Assembly: GCF_000005505.3 (NCBI RefSeq)
Contig: NC_016131.3
Coordinates: 14,281,501 to 14,345,500 of the forward strand
Direction of reading: 5' to 3'
DNA length: 64,000 nucleotides
From: Brachypodium distachyon
Taxonomy: Eukaryota; Streptophyta; Magnoliopsida; Poales; Poaceae
Shown: positions 1 through 10,699 of the stretch, in pieces
Numbering within the stretch: position 1 is the first letter of the stretch
Layout of the letters: each line of letters starts with the position of its first letter
The notes under the pieces: model-generated
What the model saw: the letters and a program-made list of their open reading frames with translations, nothing else
What the model was told of the DNA's origin: nothing
The model's database searches: none
Program-made: the position numbers and the translations under genes

Positions 1-297
1 TTTAATCCATTTTTTTCTACTTAGGTGACATTGTTTGGATTCATCAGCTGTGTGCTGTGTGTTGCCTCTAAGTTAGGGGGACTGGGTGACCGGTCTGTCT
101 TCTTTGTTACCTTGTAGATTTTTTATAGGGAAACCCCAACTTAACCCGAGAGAAGCTTCATATAAAATGGAATCATGGGGTTTCCATTTGGAAACTTGTA
201 CATTTTTTTTCTATTCATATGCTAATTCTTAATGAATCCTTAGCAGGAATCTAGAAGTATCGCATTGTGGGAGAACTTTACGTTGTTTCGGACACCT
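1..297. other. Unassigned left edge
   Basis: AT-rich sequence with no reading frame or repeat I recognise. It could be the 3' flank or an intron of a gene outside the window. Confidence 0.3.
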
Positions 298-455
298 TTT
301 TAGAAAATGTTGAACCCACTTGTGTAAGATACAAGATACATGAGCATAGTCTTGTCGTCCGACTACTAGACCTGCTCAAGCATGTTCACCTCTTGTGATA
401 CAAGAGTAATATGCATGTCTAACAATAGGTAGAGATACAAGGTGCAAGAAATATA

Positions 456-515
456 CTCCATCTGTCCCAAAATAAGTGACGTGGATCCACGTCACTTATT
501 TTGGGATTGAGGGAG
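456..515. mobile_element. Stowaway-type MITE, 60 bp, nearly perfect palindrome
   Basis: The termini CTCCATCTGTCCCAAAATAA and its inverse meet at GTGGATCCAC, and TA dinucleotides flank both sides (454-455 and 516-517). The sister position in the duplicated unit, around 3980, has no such sequence. The insertion is therefore resolved by an empty site within the same window. Confidence 0.85.
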
Positions 516-713
516 TAGTATATAAGAATAAAATTGGCAGTAAGGTGTAAGCATACCATCCAAGGTCTGCTTATCAACTCCATACTTTAACCATCGGAGA
601 AACTATTAAGAAGCACACCCACCTTCAGCGGGATAAGCATTACAACCACATAGCATGTAATCACAATGTTGCCCGTTCGTAATCATCCCCATTCTACAGA
701 AATCATAATTAAG

Positions 714-900
714 CCATAACGGGAGAAGCCGACTTTGCCGTGTGCCTGGGACACACAACAAAGGCTTACGTCACCTACGACAAAGGTGGCACGGTATACT
801 ATTTAACGACACAAAGCCGGCTTTGTCGTGAACCTTTTGTCGGGCACAAAGTCTTTGTTGTCGTGCACATAGCAAAGCCTTTGCTGTGCGCCGGTTGAAA
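714..900. mobile_element. CACTA-like subterminal repeat cluster, copy 1
   Basis: Short inverted motifs of the TTTGCCGTGTGC / GGCACACAACAAAGGC type recur many times, as in subterminal regions of grass CACTA elements. The terminus here is CATAACGGGAGAAGCCG, degenerate compared with the cleaner copy at 4176. No matching opposite end was found. Confidence 0.5.
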
Positions 901-1169
901 GCCTCCTCCGTCGGTGTGAAACCTAGGAGCGGCGGCAGATGGAGTTCGCGGAAGCGGCGAAGGAATGGGTGTGCGGTGATGATGCAACCGAAGGCGGCGC
1001 GGGCGAGGGCCTCTAGTGTGGGTAGCCGGACGAAGATCTCCTCTAGGATCTTGTCGAAGAGGCACATCGCCGGTGCCAGCAGGGCCATGGCCCGAAAGGT
1101 ATGGGTGGGAGCAGCACATATCTCCATGATAGGGGTCGCACACCACGAATAATCTTTTGGGATGCACAC
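771..1169 (-). pseudogene. F-box protein gene fragment, copy 1
   Basis: The minus-strand frame carries an F-box-like helix, CLFDKILEEIFVRLPTLEAL, followed by a FLRRFRELHLPPLLGF segment. This is the N-terminal arrangement of a large grass F-box family. The frame then runs into CACTA-like repeats, so only the first hundred or so residues are present. Three further degenerate copies lie nearby. A full F-box protein would need several hundred more residues, so this is a gene fragment, probably captured or left behind by a transposon. Confidence 0.6.
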
Positions 1170-1301
1170 AATTGACTGGCCATAACAGCATGTGCATATG
1201 AGAGGAGGACACGGCCATCACGAACGTCGCAGTGGGACTAGGGATGAACACGTTGCCATGCTAAGGCTTTGGGATGAACGAGTAGCTGAAATCGGCGACG
1301 C

Positions 1302-1601
1302 TCAAGCGGGGCGGAAGGGTGGACATCCTGAACGGTTGGAAGCCTCTTCTGTTGGTGGAAAACCTAGGAGCAGCGGCGGCTGGAGTTCATGAAAGCGACG
1401 GAGGAAGGGTGTGCGGTGATAATGCAGTGGAAGGTGACGCGGACGTGTGCCTCCGGCGGCGTGGGTAGCCAGAGGAAGATCTCCTCTAGGATCTCGTCGA
1501 AGAGGCACGCTAGGGACAGTGGGGCCATGGCCCGACCTGCATGGATGGGGGCAGGACATATTTCTGTGAGAGGGTATCACACACCATGAAGTTTCTTTCA
1601 A
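1302..1601 (-). pseudogene. F-box gene fragment, copy 2 (frameshifted)
   Basis: The minus strand repeats the FLRRFHELQPPLLLGF segment seen in copy 1, but the F-box helix is only recovered in a different frame (PLRRDPRGDLPLATHA is the shifted reading). It is a degenerate tandem unit about 400 bp from copy 1 in the same orientation. Confidence 0.5.
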
Positions 1602-1640
1602 GGATGCGTGCGATGGACTGGCGATAACAGCAGGTGCACA

Positions 1641-2015
1641 TTAGAGGAGGATGCAGCCATCACAATCGTCGTGGTGAGACCAGTGGGTGAACATGCCACC
1701 ACTGTTAGGCTTTGGGACGAAGGAGTAGCTGAAATCAGTGGTGGCGGCGAGCACGCGGGCGAGCGGGGCCGAGGGTTGGAGATCCTGGGCCAGTTGGATG
1801 CCTCCTGCATCGGTAGCGAAACCTAGGAACGGCGGAGGCTGGAGTTCACGGACATGGCAGCGGAAGGGGCACGCGGTGATGATGCGGCAAAAGGCAGAGC
1901 TGGCATGGCGACGCAGATAATCGTAAGGTTCGACACAACAATATCTAGTGATGCACAGATGATGCTTCAGTGATTCGGATGATATCTTGGGTACAGCAAT
2001 GACACAACGCTCCAT
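1641..2015 (-). pseudogene. F-box gene fragment, copy 3
   Basis: The minus-strand frame reads RELQPPPFLGF and then DFSYSFVPKP, the segment that follows the F-box in this grass family, so this copy extends further downstream than copies 1 and 2. The F-box helix itself is eroded. Same orientation as the neighbouring copies. Confidence 0.5.
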
Positions 2016-2025
2016 CTTGAGATCC

Positions 2026-2690
2026 TTAGTGCTGGGCAGCCCAAGACATCGAGGAACTTATATAGATAAGATAGGTAAGATGCATGGTCTTCAAGTGTTG
2101 GGAGATGAGACGAAGATCGAACACCGGTGAACCACATTCCATTTGCTCAAATTGAAAGGCACAAAGATAAGATAGGTAAGATTGAAAGGCACAAAGATAA
2201 GATCGGTAAGATGCGTGCACTTTGGCAGGCAGAAAGGATATCACATGCCAGAGGACGTCTTGTCGGTGAAGTTGACGAAGCAGTCCTCTTGCATGGCGAG
2301 CGGACGGGAGAAGAATACAAGTTTCGATATTTGGATAGAAGACAAGTTTTTTCTTAGGAGATGGACAAAGGACAAGCGGGATGGTTGGATGCCTTGCCTT
2401 AATATACTCCCGTCGCATTATTGGGCTAAAAGCCGGGCCCATTTGTTTTCGTCTCCTTCTTTTGTTTTTTGGCTAAAAATTGGATGAAAGTACTCTTTTC
2501 GAAAATTCAACTAAAAAAATAGTATCAAGTCGTGTGAGAACTTGTTTCAAACACCTTAATTATTTTTTTTAGAAAATGTTGCACCCACTTTTGTGTAACA
2601 CATGATTTTACACACCTTCTCCTGAAACACAATGCACAACCATAGTCTAAACCATTTATACTCCCAACTAAGAAAAAGGATGCAGGTGCA
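2026..2690. other. No gene recognised; short AAGATAAGATAGGTAAGA repeats
   Basis: Around 2045-2210 the motif GGCACAAAGATAAGAT(A/C)GGTAAGAT is repeated in tandem. The reading frames on both strands lack recognisable domains. Confidence 0.3.
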
Positions 2691-2860
2691 CACAACCTCG
2701 ATGAACATTATAGAACAACCTCCAACTCTCATATAACTTCCTGCATTTATACTAGCTGAAATTTTTCTAAACCATATTCTAAAAAATGGCTAAAACTTTT
2801 TTACACAAAAAGTGAGGATAACATTTTCTACGGAAGTCAAGATATGATTATGTTTGTTCG
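2690..2860. repeat. Dispersed repeat, copy 1
   Basis: About 200 bp carrying a poly-A-rich core with TTTTTACACAAAAAGTGAGGA followed by ACATTTTCTA. Related copies lie at about 3470-3650, 4840-5010, 5560-5700 and 23830-24050. The 3' parts of most copies share AAATATGCTAAACACACTCAC. The family is unknown to me. Confidence 0.6.
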
Positions 2861-3469
2861 GGCTGAAGCTCACAGAATCGGCTGTAGCTGCTAGATGCGG
2901 CTATAGTTTGGTGCAGTTTGATGTATGTTTCTTTCAACGGCTGATGTTTTAGTTTGGAAACAGAAAGTTGATCATATGAACCTATATCTATATCAAACAT
3001 GATATATGGATGCGACAAATAAATTAATAAACTTATCATATATGAACGAACAATAATTCCGTACAATTAATCAACCAAGCTCCATATATGGTACATATGC
3101 ATATAACAATTCCACACAACAATAGAAACTCGGTACACAATCAAACAAGTTCCATAGTACATATGCATATACCAGTTCCACACAACAATACTCACGGGAC
3201 AGGCAAAATAATCGAAGTTGCCCAAATTGGAAAGCACAAATTTACCACGAAATAGCAATCAAGCTCACTCACCATGCAAGGATTCAGACGAAAGACGTAC
3301 TCTAACAGATGCAAATGCTTAGGAAATTAAAAGATATGGAGCCGAAACTAATTACGTGACCCTCACTCTCGGAAAGCTGATCAACGTCTACCTCTAGATA
3401 CGCCACTTGAGGCTAACATTGCGCACAACCTCATAGGCTACGTCTTCTTCCCCGTCAGCGCCCGATGCA

Positions 3470-3650
3470 ATACACACAACCTCCAACTCGCGTATAACTT
3501 CATGCATTATACTATCTGAAGTTTGTCTAAATAATTAAAAAAATGATTAAACCATTTTTACATAAAAAATGAGGATAACATTTTCTAACCTAAGTCAAAA
3601 TATGCTAAACACACTCACCTGCGGGTAGTGTATATAAGGTGTTATTTCCA
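3470..3650. repeat. Dispersed repeat, copy 2
   Basis: Same family as 2690-2860, with the core AACCATTTTTACATAAAAAA followed by GAGGATAACATTTTCTAACC and then ATGCTAAACACACTCACCTG. Confidence 0.6.
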
Positions 3651-4175
3651 TAGCTCTTTTTGCCGAGCCGAAGTGTGGGTAGTGTACATACCGAGTGTTC
3701 TTTCCATAGCTCTTTGTGCCGAGCCTTCGGCACATAGAATGTTAGAAAACAAAATAGGCTTCCTTATCGGTTATTCGTCTGTTTAATCGCGACTTGGTTG
3801 GTGACCAAATATATGACACCCTTTTAGAAAATGTTGAACCCATTTGTGTAAGATACACAAGCATAGTCTCGTCATCCGGCTACTTGACCTGCTCAAACAT
3901 GTTCACCTCTTGTGATACAAGAGTAATATGCAGGTCTAACAATGGGTAGAGATGCAAGAGAAATTGCGGGTGGAAAAATATATATATAAATAAAATTGGC
4001 AGTAAGGTGTAAGCATACCATATGAGGTCCACCTATCAACTCCATACTTTCAGCATTGGAGAAACTATTAAGAAGCACACCCCCTTCAGTAGGATAAGCA
4101 TGACAACCACATAGCATGTAATCACAATGCTGCCGGTTGGTAATCATCCCCATTCTAGAGAAATCGTAATTAAGC

Positions 4176-4360
4176 CACTACGGGAGAAGCCGACTTTGCC
4201 ATGTGCCTGGGACACACAACAAAGGCTTACGTCACCTATGACAAAGGTGGCACGGTATACTATTTGATGACACAAAGCCGGCTTTGTCGTGATCCTTTTG
4301 TAGGGCACACAATAAAGCCTTTGTTGTTGGGCACACAACAAAGCCTTTGTTGTGCGCCGG
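4176..4360 (+). mobile_element. CACTA-type terminus and subterminal repeats
   Basis: CACTACGGGAGAAGCCGACT begins at 4176 and is followed by repeated TTTGCC / GGCAAAG-type and ACACAACAAAGGC motifs. This is the usual architecture of one end of a grass CACTA (En/Spm) element. The inner sequence joins directly to an F-box fragment, consistent with gene capture. The other terminus was not found, so the element is broken or the end has diverged. Confidence 0.55.
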
Positions 4361-4873
4361 TTGAAAGCCTCCTCCATCGGTGCGAAACCTAGGAGCGGCG
4401 GCGGATGGAGTTCGCGGAAGCGGCGAATTGGAATGGGCGTGCGTTGATGATACAACAGAAGCGGCGCGAGCGAGTGCCTCCAGTGTGGGTAGCCGGACGA
4501 AGATCTCCTCTAGGATCTCGTCGAAGAGGCACGTCGCCGGCGCCAGCAGGGCCATGGCCCGAAAGGTATAGGTGGGAGCAGCACATATATATCTCCGCGA
4601 CAGGTGTCGCACACCCACGAATACTCTTTATGGATGCACACAATTGACTGGCCATAACAACATGTGCATATGAGAGGAGGACGCGGCCATCACGGACGTC
4701 GCGGTGGGCCTAGAGATGAACATGCTGCCATGGTAAGGCTTTGGGATGAAGGAGTCGGCGGCGCTCAATCGGGGCGGAAGGGTGGAGATCCTGAGCAATT
4801 GGAAGCCTCCTTTGTTGGTGGGAAAACCTAAGAGCGGCATGTGCGCACAACCTCGATGAACATTATTGAACAA
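4232..4873 (-). pseudogene. F-box gene fragments, copy 4 (two head-to-tail pieces)
   Basis: The left piece (4232-4618, minus strand) carries the F-box helix CLFDEILEEIFVRLPTLEAL. The RELHPPPLLGF segment then appears in another frame, so there is an indel between them. The right piece (about 4740-4873) carries PLLGFPTNKGGFQ and FIPKP, the downstream part of another unit. The order on the strand is downstream part then F-box, so these are tandem partial units and not one gene. They correspond to copy 1 and its neighbour in the first duplicated block. Confidence 0.55.
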
Positions 4874-5010
4874 CCTCCAACTATCATATAACTTACTGCA
4901 TTTATACTAGCTAAGATTTGTCTAAACCATCTTCAAAAAAATGGCTAAACCATTTTTACACAAAAAGTGAGGAGAACATTTTCTACGGAAGTCGAGATAT
5001 GATTTATGTT
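4840..5010. repeat. Dispersed repeat, copy 3
   Basis: Counterpart of 2690-2860 in the second duplicated unit; both begin CACAACCTCGATGAACATTA. Confidence 0.6.
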
Positions 5011-5559
5011 TGTTTGGGCTGAAGCTCACAGAATCAGATGTATCTGCCAACTGCGGCTGTAGGTTGGTGCAGTTTGATGTATGTTTCTTTCGATGGCTGC
5101 GGCTGTAGGTTGGAAACATAAAGTTGATCAAATGAACCTATATCTATATCAAACATGATATATACATGTGACAAACAAATTAATTAATTTATCATATATG
5201 ACCGAACAATAATTCCATACAATTAATCAACCAAGCTCCATAGTACATATGCACATAGCAATTCCACACAACAACAAAAATTCAGTACAATCAACCAAGT
5301 TCCATAGTACATATGCATATACCAGTTCCGCACAACAATACTCACAGGACAGGCAAATTAATCGGAGTTACCCAAATTGGAAAGCGGCGGAATAGCAACC
5401 AAGCTGGCTCACCATGCAGGGATTCATGAGAAGGAAGACTCTATCAGATGCAGATGCTCAAAAAATTAAAAGACATGGAGCCGAAACTAATTATGTGACT
5501 CGCTCTCGTGCAGCTGATCAACGTCTACATCTAGATCTGCCACTTGGGGCTAACATGGC

Positions 5560-5700
5560 GCACACGTGTACTTCATGCATTACACTATCTAAAATTTATC
5601 TGAACCGTTTAAAAAAATGCATAAAACTTTTTTATATTGAAAATGAGGATAACATTTTCTAATATATGTCAAAATATGCTAAACACACTCACCTGCAAGT
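5560..5700. repeat. Dispersed repeat, copy 4
   Basis: Counterpart of 3470-3650 in the second duplicated unit, ending with AAATATGCTAAACACACTCA. Confidence 0.6.
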
Positions 5701-6142
5701 AGTGTATACTGAGCGTTCTTTTCATAGCTCTTTGTGTCAAGCCCAAGTCAAGACATGCTAAACACATTCATGTGTGGGTAGGGTACAAACCAAGTGTTTT
5801 TTTCATAGCTCTCTGTGCTAAACGTATCGCACATAGAATGTTAGAAAACAAAATAGGTTGTCTTATCATTTAATCATCCGTTTAATCACTACTCGGTTGG
5901 TGACCAAATAGTATATGACTTCTTACTTTTAGAAACTTAGAAACGTACCAGTAGAACATAACCTTGCTCACACTTAAAAAAAAATAGAGAACATAAACTT
6001 GCTCACAAAGTGTTGCGTACTAGGGACAGGAAAAAAAACGTGTCAACGGCTCGGGGGAGAACGGAACTGGCCATCAGGTCTGCGTGGGATTAATCGGCCT
6101 ACCAGCCCTAAGACCCCTTTATAACAGAGCCGAACACTACTC

Positions 6143-6583
6143 AGTGACAGACTTAACACCAGGAATATGCTGAACATGAGAAATTTCTTAGTTGGTGATG
6201 ATATAAACTGTGTCCTCTGTGATGATGAAGTGGAAGAAACTCTCAACCATCTTTTCATCAACTGTCCTTTCAGCTCTGAATGCTGGCCACAGCTTGGGAT
6301 TCATTGGCCCCTAGAGGCTAATTGTCTGGATATCCTCTCGGAGATCAAAATCAATTTTGGCAGCCCCATTTTCTTTGAGGTTTTTGTTTTAGCTGCCTGG
6401 AATATCTGGAAAGTTCGTAATGATTTTATCTTCAAGGGAGTTCCAGCGACGATCCAAACCTGGAGAGCTAGACTAAAAGCTGATCTCATTCTCTTAGGCT
6501 TTAGGGTGCCTCAAAACCTGTCTTCTGAGATTGCCACTTTGTTTCCTCTAGCTCCCCACTCTGGGGCTTGTCCCAGATTGTAA
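6143..6583 (+). pseudogene. LINE ORF2 C-terminal fragment (zf-RVT domain)
   Basis: The frame from the LINE 5' junction to the stop at 6581-6583 contains CVLCDDEVEETLNHLFINC, the C-x2-C...H-x4-C pattern of the zf-RVT domain found downstream of reverse transcriptase in plant LINEs. It continues with AAWNIWKVRNDFIFKG, typical of the same family. The reverse transcriptase and endonuclease parts are absent because of 5' truncation. It could not support transposition. Confidence 0.8.
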
Positions 6584-6612
6584 TTATGTAATCTCTTGTA
6601 CATAACTATTTT

Positions 6613-6841
6613 TGTTATAAAATAACTAGTTGTAATGTAAGGGAAGATATAGAATGGAGAGAGTTAGAGATGAAATTGGAAATTCTTATTCCCTTTCCAA
6701 TACATAAGCTCTCATATATATAGCCATATATGAGAGATGGAGTTACAAGCATTGATGCTAGGAGAGTTACACCATTAAACTAGAAGGTTATAACTTTGAT
6801 GGTATAGGGGTTATGGACATCCACATTAATATTTCATAACA
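6613..6841 (-). repeat. 3' LTR of the Copia element
   Basis: 229 bp, TG...CA bounded. It is 11 bp longer than the other LTR because of an extra AGCCATATATG-like segment. It has the usual short length of grass Copia LTRs. Confidence 0.95.
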
Positions 6842-6850
6842 CTCCCCCTT
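6842..6850 (-). other. Polypurine tract of the Copia element
   Basis: On the minus strand AAGGGGGAG directly abuts the 3' LTR, where the plus-strand primer is expected. A second similar tract (minus-strand TCAGGGGGAG) lies at 6957-6966, about 110 bp further inside. Confidence 0.8.
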
Positions 6851-6974
6851 GGATGTCCATTAATAGGTGAATTGCATGCCTCGTTAAAAACCTTACCAAG
6901 GAAAAACCCACTGGGAAAAAACCATGGTCAAGGAAAAAAGAGTACACACATATTCACTCCCCCTGATGGCAACA

Positions 6975-7549
6975 TCACTTGATGTCTTTCAGCCGTCGCA
7001 ATCCGATACCATGTACCGATTTCTTGAATACTGAAGTAGGGAGTGCCTTTGTGAACAAGTCTGCTAGATTCTCAGTTAAACGAATTTGCTGCACTGTTAT
7101 AATACCATCCTTCTGGAGATTGTGAGTGAAGAAAAACTTTGGCAAGATATGCTTCACTATGTCTCCTTTGATATATCCGTCTTTTAGTTGAGTTATACAA
7201 GCCATATTATCCTCGTGTATGACTGTAGGCGCCTCCTTTTCCAAAAGTAAGTTACACTCTTTGCGAATATGATGTGACATACTCCTCAACCACACACATT
7301 CTCGGCTAGCTTCATGGATTGCTAAGATCTCTGCATGGTTAGATGAAGTTGCATCTATAATTTGCTTCATTGAACAACATGAGATTGATGTGCCTCCACA
7401 CATAAAGACATATCCAGTTTATGATCACCATTATGTGGATCAGATAGATATCCTGCATCTGCAAAACCAACTATTTCTTCTTTGATTTTGTTAGAAAAAT
7501 AGAAACCCATGTCCTTTGTACTTTGAAGATAACGTAGTATATGCTTCAC
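6975..7549 (-). pseudogene. Copia RNase H region (frameshifted)
   Basis: The minus-strand frames carry HILRYLQSTKDMGFYF and VGFADAGYLSDP, then in another frame CGGTSISCCSMKQ and SSNHAEILAIHEASRECVWL. These are the conserved Copia-type RNase H blocks. The change of frame falls near 7410, where one base appears missing between the GDH and GYVF-type segments. The domain follows the reverse transcriptase, as expected. Confidence 0.9.
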
Positions 7550-7561
7550 ACCGTTCCAATG

Positions 7562-8590
7562 TCACCTTGTAGGACAAGAGCTATATCTTGCTAACAAATT
7601 AACGGAGAATGCAATATCAAGTCGTGTATGAGTAGAAAGATACATTAGTGCTCCAATGGCACTTAAGTAAGGAACCTCAAGGCCAAGAATTTCATTGTCG
7701 TCCTCTGAGGGCCTAAAAGGATCTTTCCTTATATCAAGTGACCGGACAACCACTGGGGTACTCAATGGATGTGCTTTATCCATGTAAAATTGTTTCAAAA
7801 TTTTGTCTGTATAAGTTGTCTGATGCAAAAGAATGCCATCTTTGAGATGTTCTATTTGTAATCCAAGGCAAAATTTGGTCCTTCCAAGATCTTTCATCTC
7901 GAATTCCCTTTTCAAGCAATCCATTGCCTCAGAGAGTCCTTGAGAAGTACCAATCAGATTTAGATCATCAACATATACAACTATTATCACAAATTCAGCT
8001 CCGGATCTTTTTATGAATATACATGGACAAATAGAATCATTTTTGTACCCTTTTTTCATCAAATATTCACTGAGACAATTATACCACATTCGTCCAGACT
8101 GTTTTAGTCCATCTAGTAACTTATTCAATTTGATTGAATATTGTTCTCGAGAACCTGCCTCAGGCAGTTTAAATCCCTCAGGAAGTTTCATATATATGCC
8201 ACTATCAAGTGAACCATACAAGTATGCTGTAACAACATCCATTAGACGCAATTCAAGATTCTCTTTTATTGCCAGACTAATAAGATATCTAAAAATCGTT
8301 GCATCCATCACAGGAGAGTATGTTTCTTCGTAATCAATTCTGGGTCTTTGGGAGAATCCTTGGACAACTAATCGTGCCTTGTATCTCATAATTTCCCCTT
8401 GTATCTCAGAATAATTTATATTGTAACCAACAGGTTTCATACCAACAGGTGTGCGGGTTACGAGTCCAAAGACTTCTCTTTTTGTAAGAGAATTTAATTC
8501 TGCTTGAATTGTATCTTTCCATCTTGGCCAATCTTGTCTTTTCTTGCATTCCTCGACTGATCGAGGTTCATGATCCTCAGTTTTATCCAT
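7562..8590 (-). pseudogene. Copia reverse transcriptase (RVT_2)
   Basis: A 342-codon frame covers RVT_2 from WKDTIQAELNSL through YKARLVVQGFSQ and the catalytic YVDDLNLIG block to LDIAFSVNLLARYSSCPTR. It ends at a TGA where the family normally has an Arg codon (CGA), and the reading continues in frame as HWNGVKHI, so this is a nonsense mutation and not the natural end. Upstream it is separated from the integrase frame by a TAG at the position of a conserved Trp (GKI-stop-NR). Confidence 0.93.
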
Positions 8591-8647
8591 AATTTCTAGC
8601 GCTAGATTATATGCAAATGCATCATCGATGATGACTTGGTCACGGTT

Positions 8648-10501
8648 CTAAATTTTTCCTAACATGACATAGTTTAATGAGATCTCATTTTCTAAAGAAT
8701 CAGGTGCCTTTGTCTCTTCTATAGCAATAGCATTTGTCATGTCTACAATCTCCTCAGGAGATTTTTCTTGGTTTATTATATCCTCGGATTGACCATCTTG
8801 ATCCTTTGCTCCCTTTCTTTTCCGAGGATTTTTATCTTTGGAACCCAATGGTCTACCTCGTTTCATGGTTGGTTTTGATTCATTTGTGGTAGACGGTTGC
8901 CCATGTTGGACATCAATTCTTTCAGGAGCATTAGCATCTAGAATATATGACTTTGTCACTCTTTTTAAGTCTGTAAAAGCGTTTGGCAAATTATTCGCTA
9001 AGCTTTGTAAATGAATTATCCTTTGAACTTCTTGCTCACATAGGTTTGTACGAGGATCAAAGTGAGATAGTGATAATTCATTCCAGCTTATTTCTTTATT
9101 TAGCTGCTTATCCTCTCCCCTTGTTGTTGGGAAATTTGACTCATCAAAATGACAATCAACAAATCTTGTTGTAAATACATCTCCTGTTGATGATTCAAGA
9201 TATTTTATTATAGAAGGGGACTCATATCCAACATATATTTCCAACCTTCTATGAGGTCCCATCTTTGTGCGCTTTGGTGGAGCAATTGGGACATACACCG
9301 CACATCTAAAGATTCTTAGATGGGAAATATCTGGCTCTTTGCCAAAAACCAATTGTAGAGGGGAAGAACTGTGATAACTTGTTGGCCTGATGTGAATTAA
9401 TGCCGCTGCATGCAAAATAGCATGTCCCCATGAAGACATTGGGAGTTTTGACTTCATAAGTAACGGTCTCGCTATTAATTGGAGACGTTTAATAAATGAT
9501 TCAGTAAGGCCATTCTGTGTATGAACATGTGCAACTGGATGTTCAACACTTATTCCAATCGACATGCAGTACTCATTGAAGCTTTTTGATGTAAATTCAC
9601 CGGCATTATTCAGGCGCATAGTTTTGATCAAATTATCTGAAAACCGAGCTCTTAACTTGATTATTTGAGCCAACAGCCGCACTAATGCTAGATTCCGGAT
9701 TGATAGTAAGGAGACGTGAGACCATCTAGTTGATGCATCAATTAAAACCATAAAATATCTAAATGATCCACTTGGTGGATGAATTGGTCCACATATATCT
9801 CCTTGTATGCGCTCCAGAAAAGTGAGGGACTGATGTCCAATTTTAGCCGGTGATGGGCGCACAATCAGTTTCCCTTGAGAGCATGCGATGCTTGGGAAGT
9901 CATTCGATTGGAGAACCTTTTCATTCTTTAGTTCATGCCCGCACGAACTATTAATAATTTTTCGCATCATTACTGATTCAGGATGGCCTAGCCGGTCATG
10001 CCATATAATAAAATTGCTATGGTTGTTGAATTTCGGTTCCACCACCATATATGACTCATTCCTTTTGAGACTTGTATAGTATAAGCTAGAAGATAATTCT
10101 GGTAATTTCTCCAACACATATTTTTTCCCTAATGACATCTTTGTAATGTTGAGGTACTCCACATTACCCTCACACATTGTCTCTATATGATAGCCATTTC
10201 GGCGTATATCTTTAAAGCTCAACAAATTTCTTTGAGACTTTGGGGAATAAAGTGCTTTGTTTATGTCTACCTTTGTCCCACAAGGTAACATTATTGTGGC
10301 TCTTCCTGAGCCCTCTATCAATTTAGCACTTACAGATATTGTATTAACAACTGCGTCATGTACCACAAGGTACGAAAAATATACTTTACTCTTTAGTATG
10401 GTATGCATTGCTGCACTGTCTATAAAACATATATCTTCTTCTTTCGGAAGATCTTGAGCCAAAGAGTTTTCCATATATACTTCAAAAGAAACATATACCA
10501 A
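8648..10501 (-). pseudogene. Copia protease, GAG-pre-integrase and integrase
   Basis: A 617-codon frame starts with a protease-like CFIDSAAMHTIL block. It then has the pre-integrase zinc region (WHDRLGHPESVMMRKII), the integrase core beginning GDICGPIHPPSG, and the VEHPVAHVHTQNGL block ending in a conserved Glu (GLTES). The second catalytic Asp of the D,D-35-E triad, normally in DNAGEF, reads LNNAGEF here, so Asn replaces Asp. The C-terminal part has PLQLVFGKEP and GYESPSIIKYL, typical of Copia integrases. Confidence 0.93.
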
Positions 10502-10699
10502 TAAATATTAGTTTATTAGAATAAATTTATTAAATACTAAGCAGTTACATGCATGAGTATTAAACACAGATATGAATTTATTCTGTAGCAAAGGAAGTTA
10601 CAACATACTTAACTCTTATTGTAATTAAGACATATTTACTCCTATGTGGACTAGAAAGTTACGATATAAATTATTCTTGAATGAAGAAATCAGAAACAT

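Larger units (their letters stand above)
298..3825. repeat. Tandem segmental duplication, unit 1
   Basis: This block and the next (3826-5940) are diverged direct copies. Both begin with TAGAAAATGTTGAACCCA (about 302 and 3824) and both end with a stretch containing GTTGGTGACCAAATA (about 3797 and 5893). Unit 1 carries about 1.3 kb (1360-2690) of extra F-box-like fragments that unit 2 lacks, and a Stowaway MITE at 456-515 that is also absent from unit 2. The boundaries are read by eye. Confidence 0.75.
3826..5940. repeat. Tandem segmental duplication, unit 2
   Basis: This is the shorter copy of 298-3825. Its left part (3826-4840) matches 298-1360 and its right part (4840-5940) matches 2690-3825. 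The junction at about 4840 skips the internal F-box copies of unit 1, so either unit 2 lost about 1.3 kb or unit 1 expanded. Confidence 0.75.

Noticed and set aside
771..1169. Intact F-box gene
   Set aside because: Only the N-terminal portion is present and the frame runs into transposon-like repeats.
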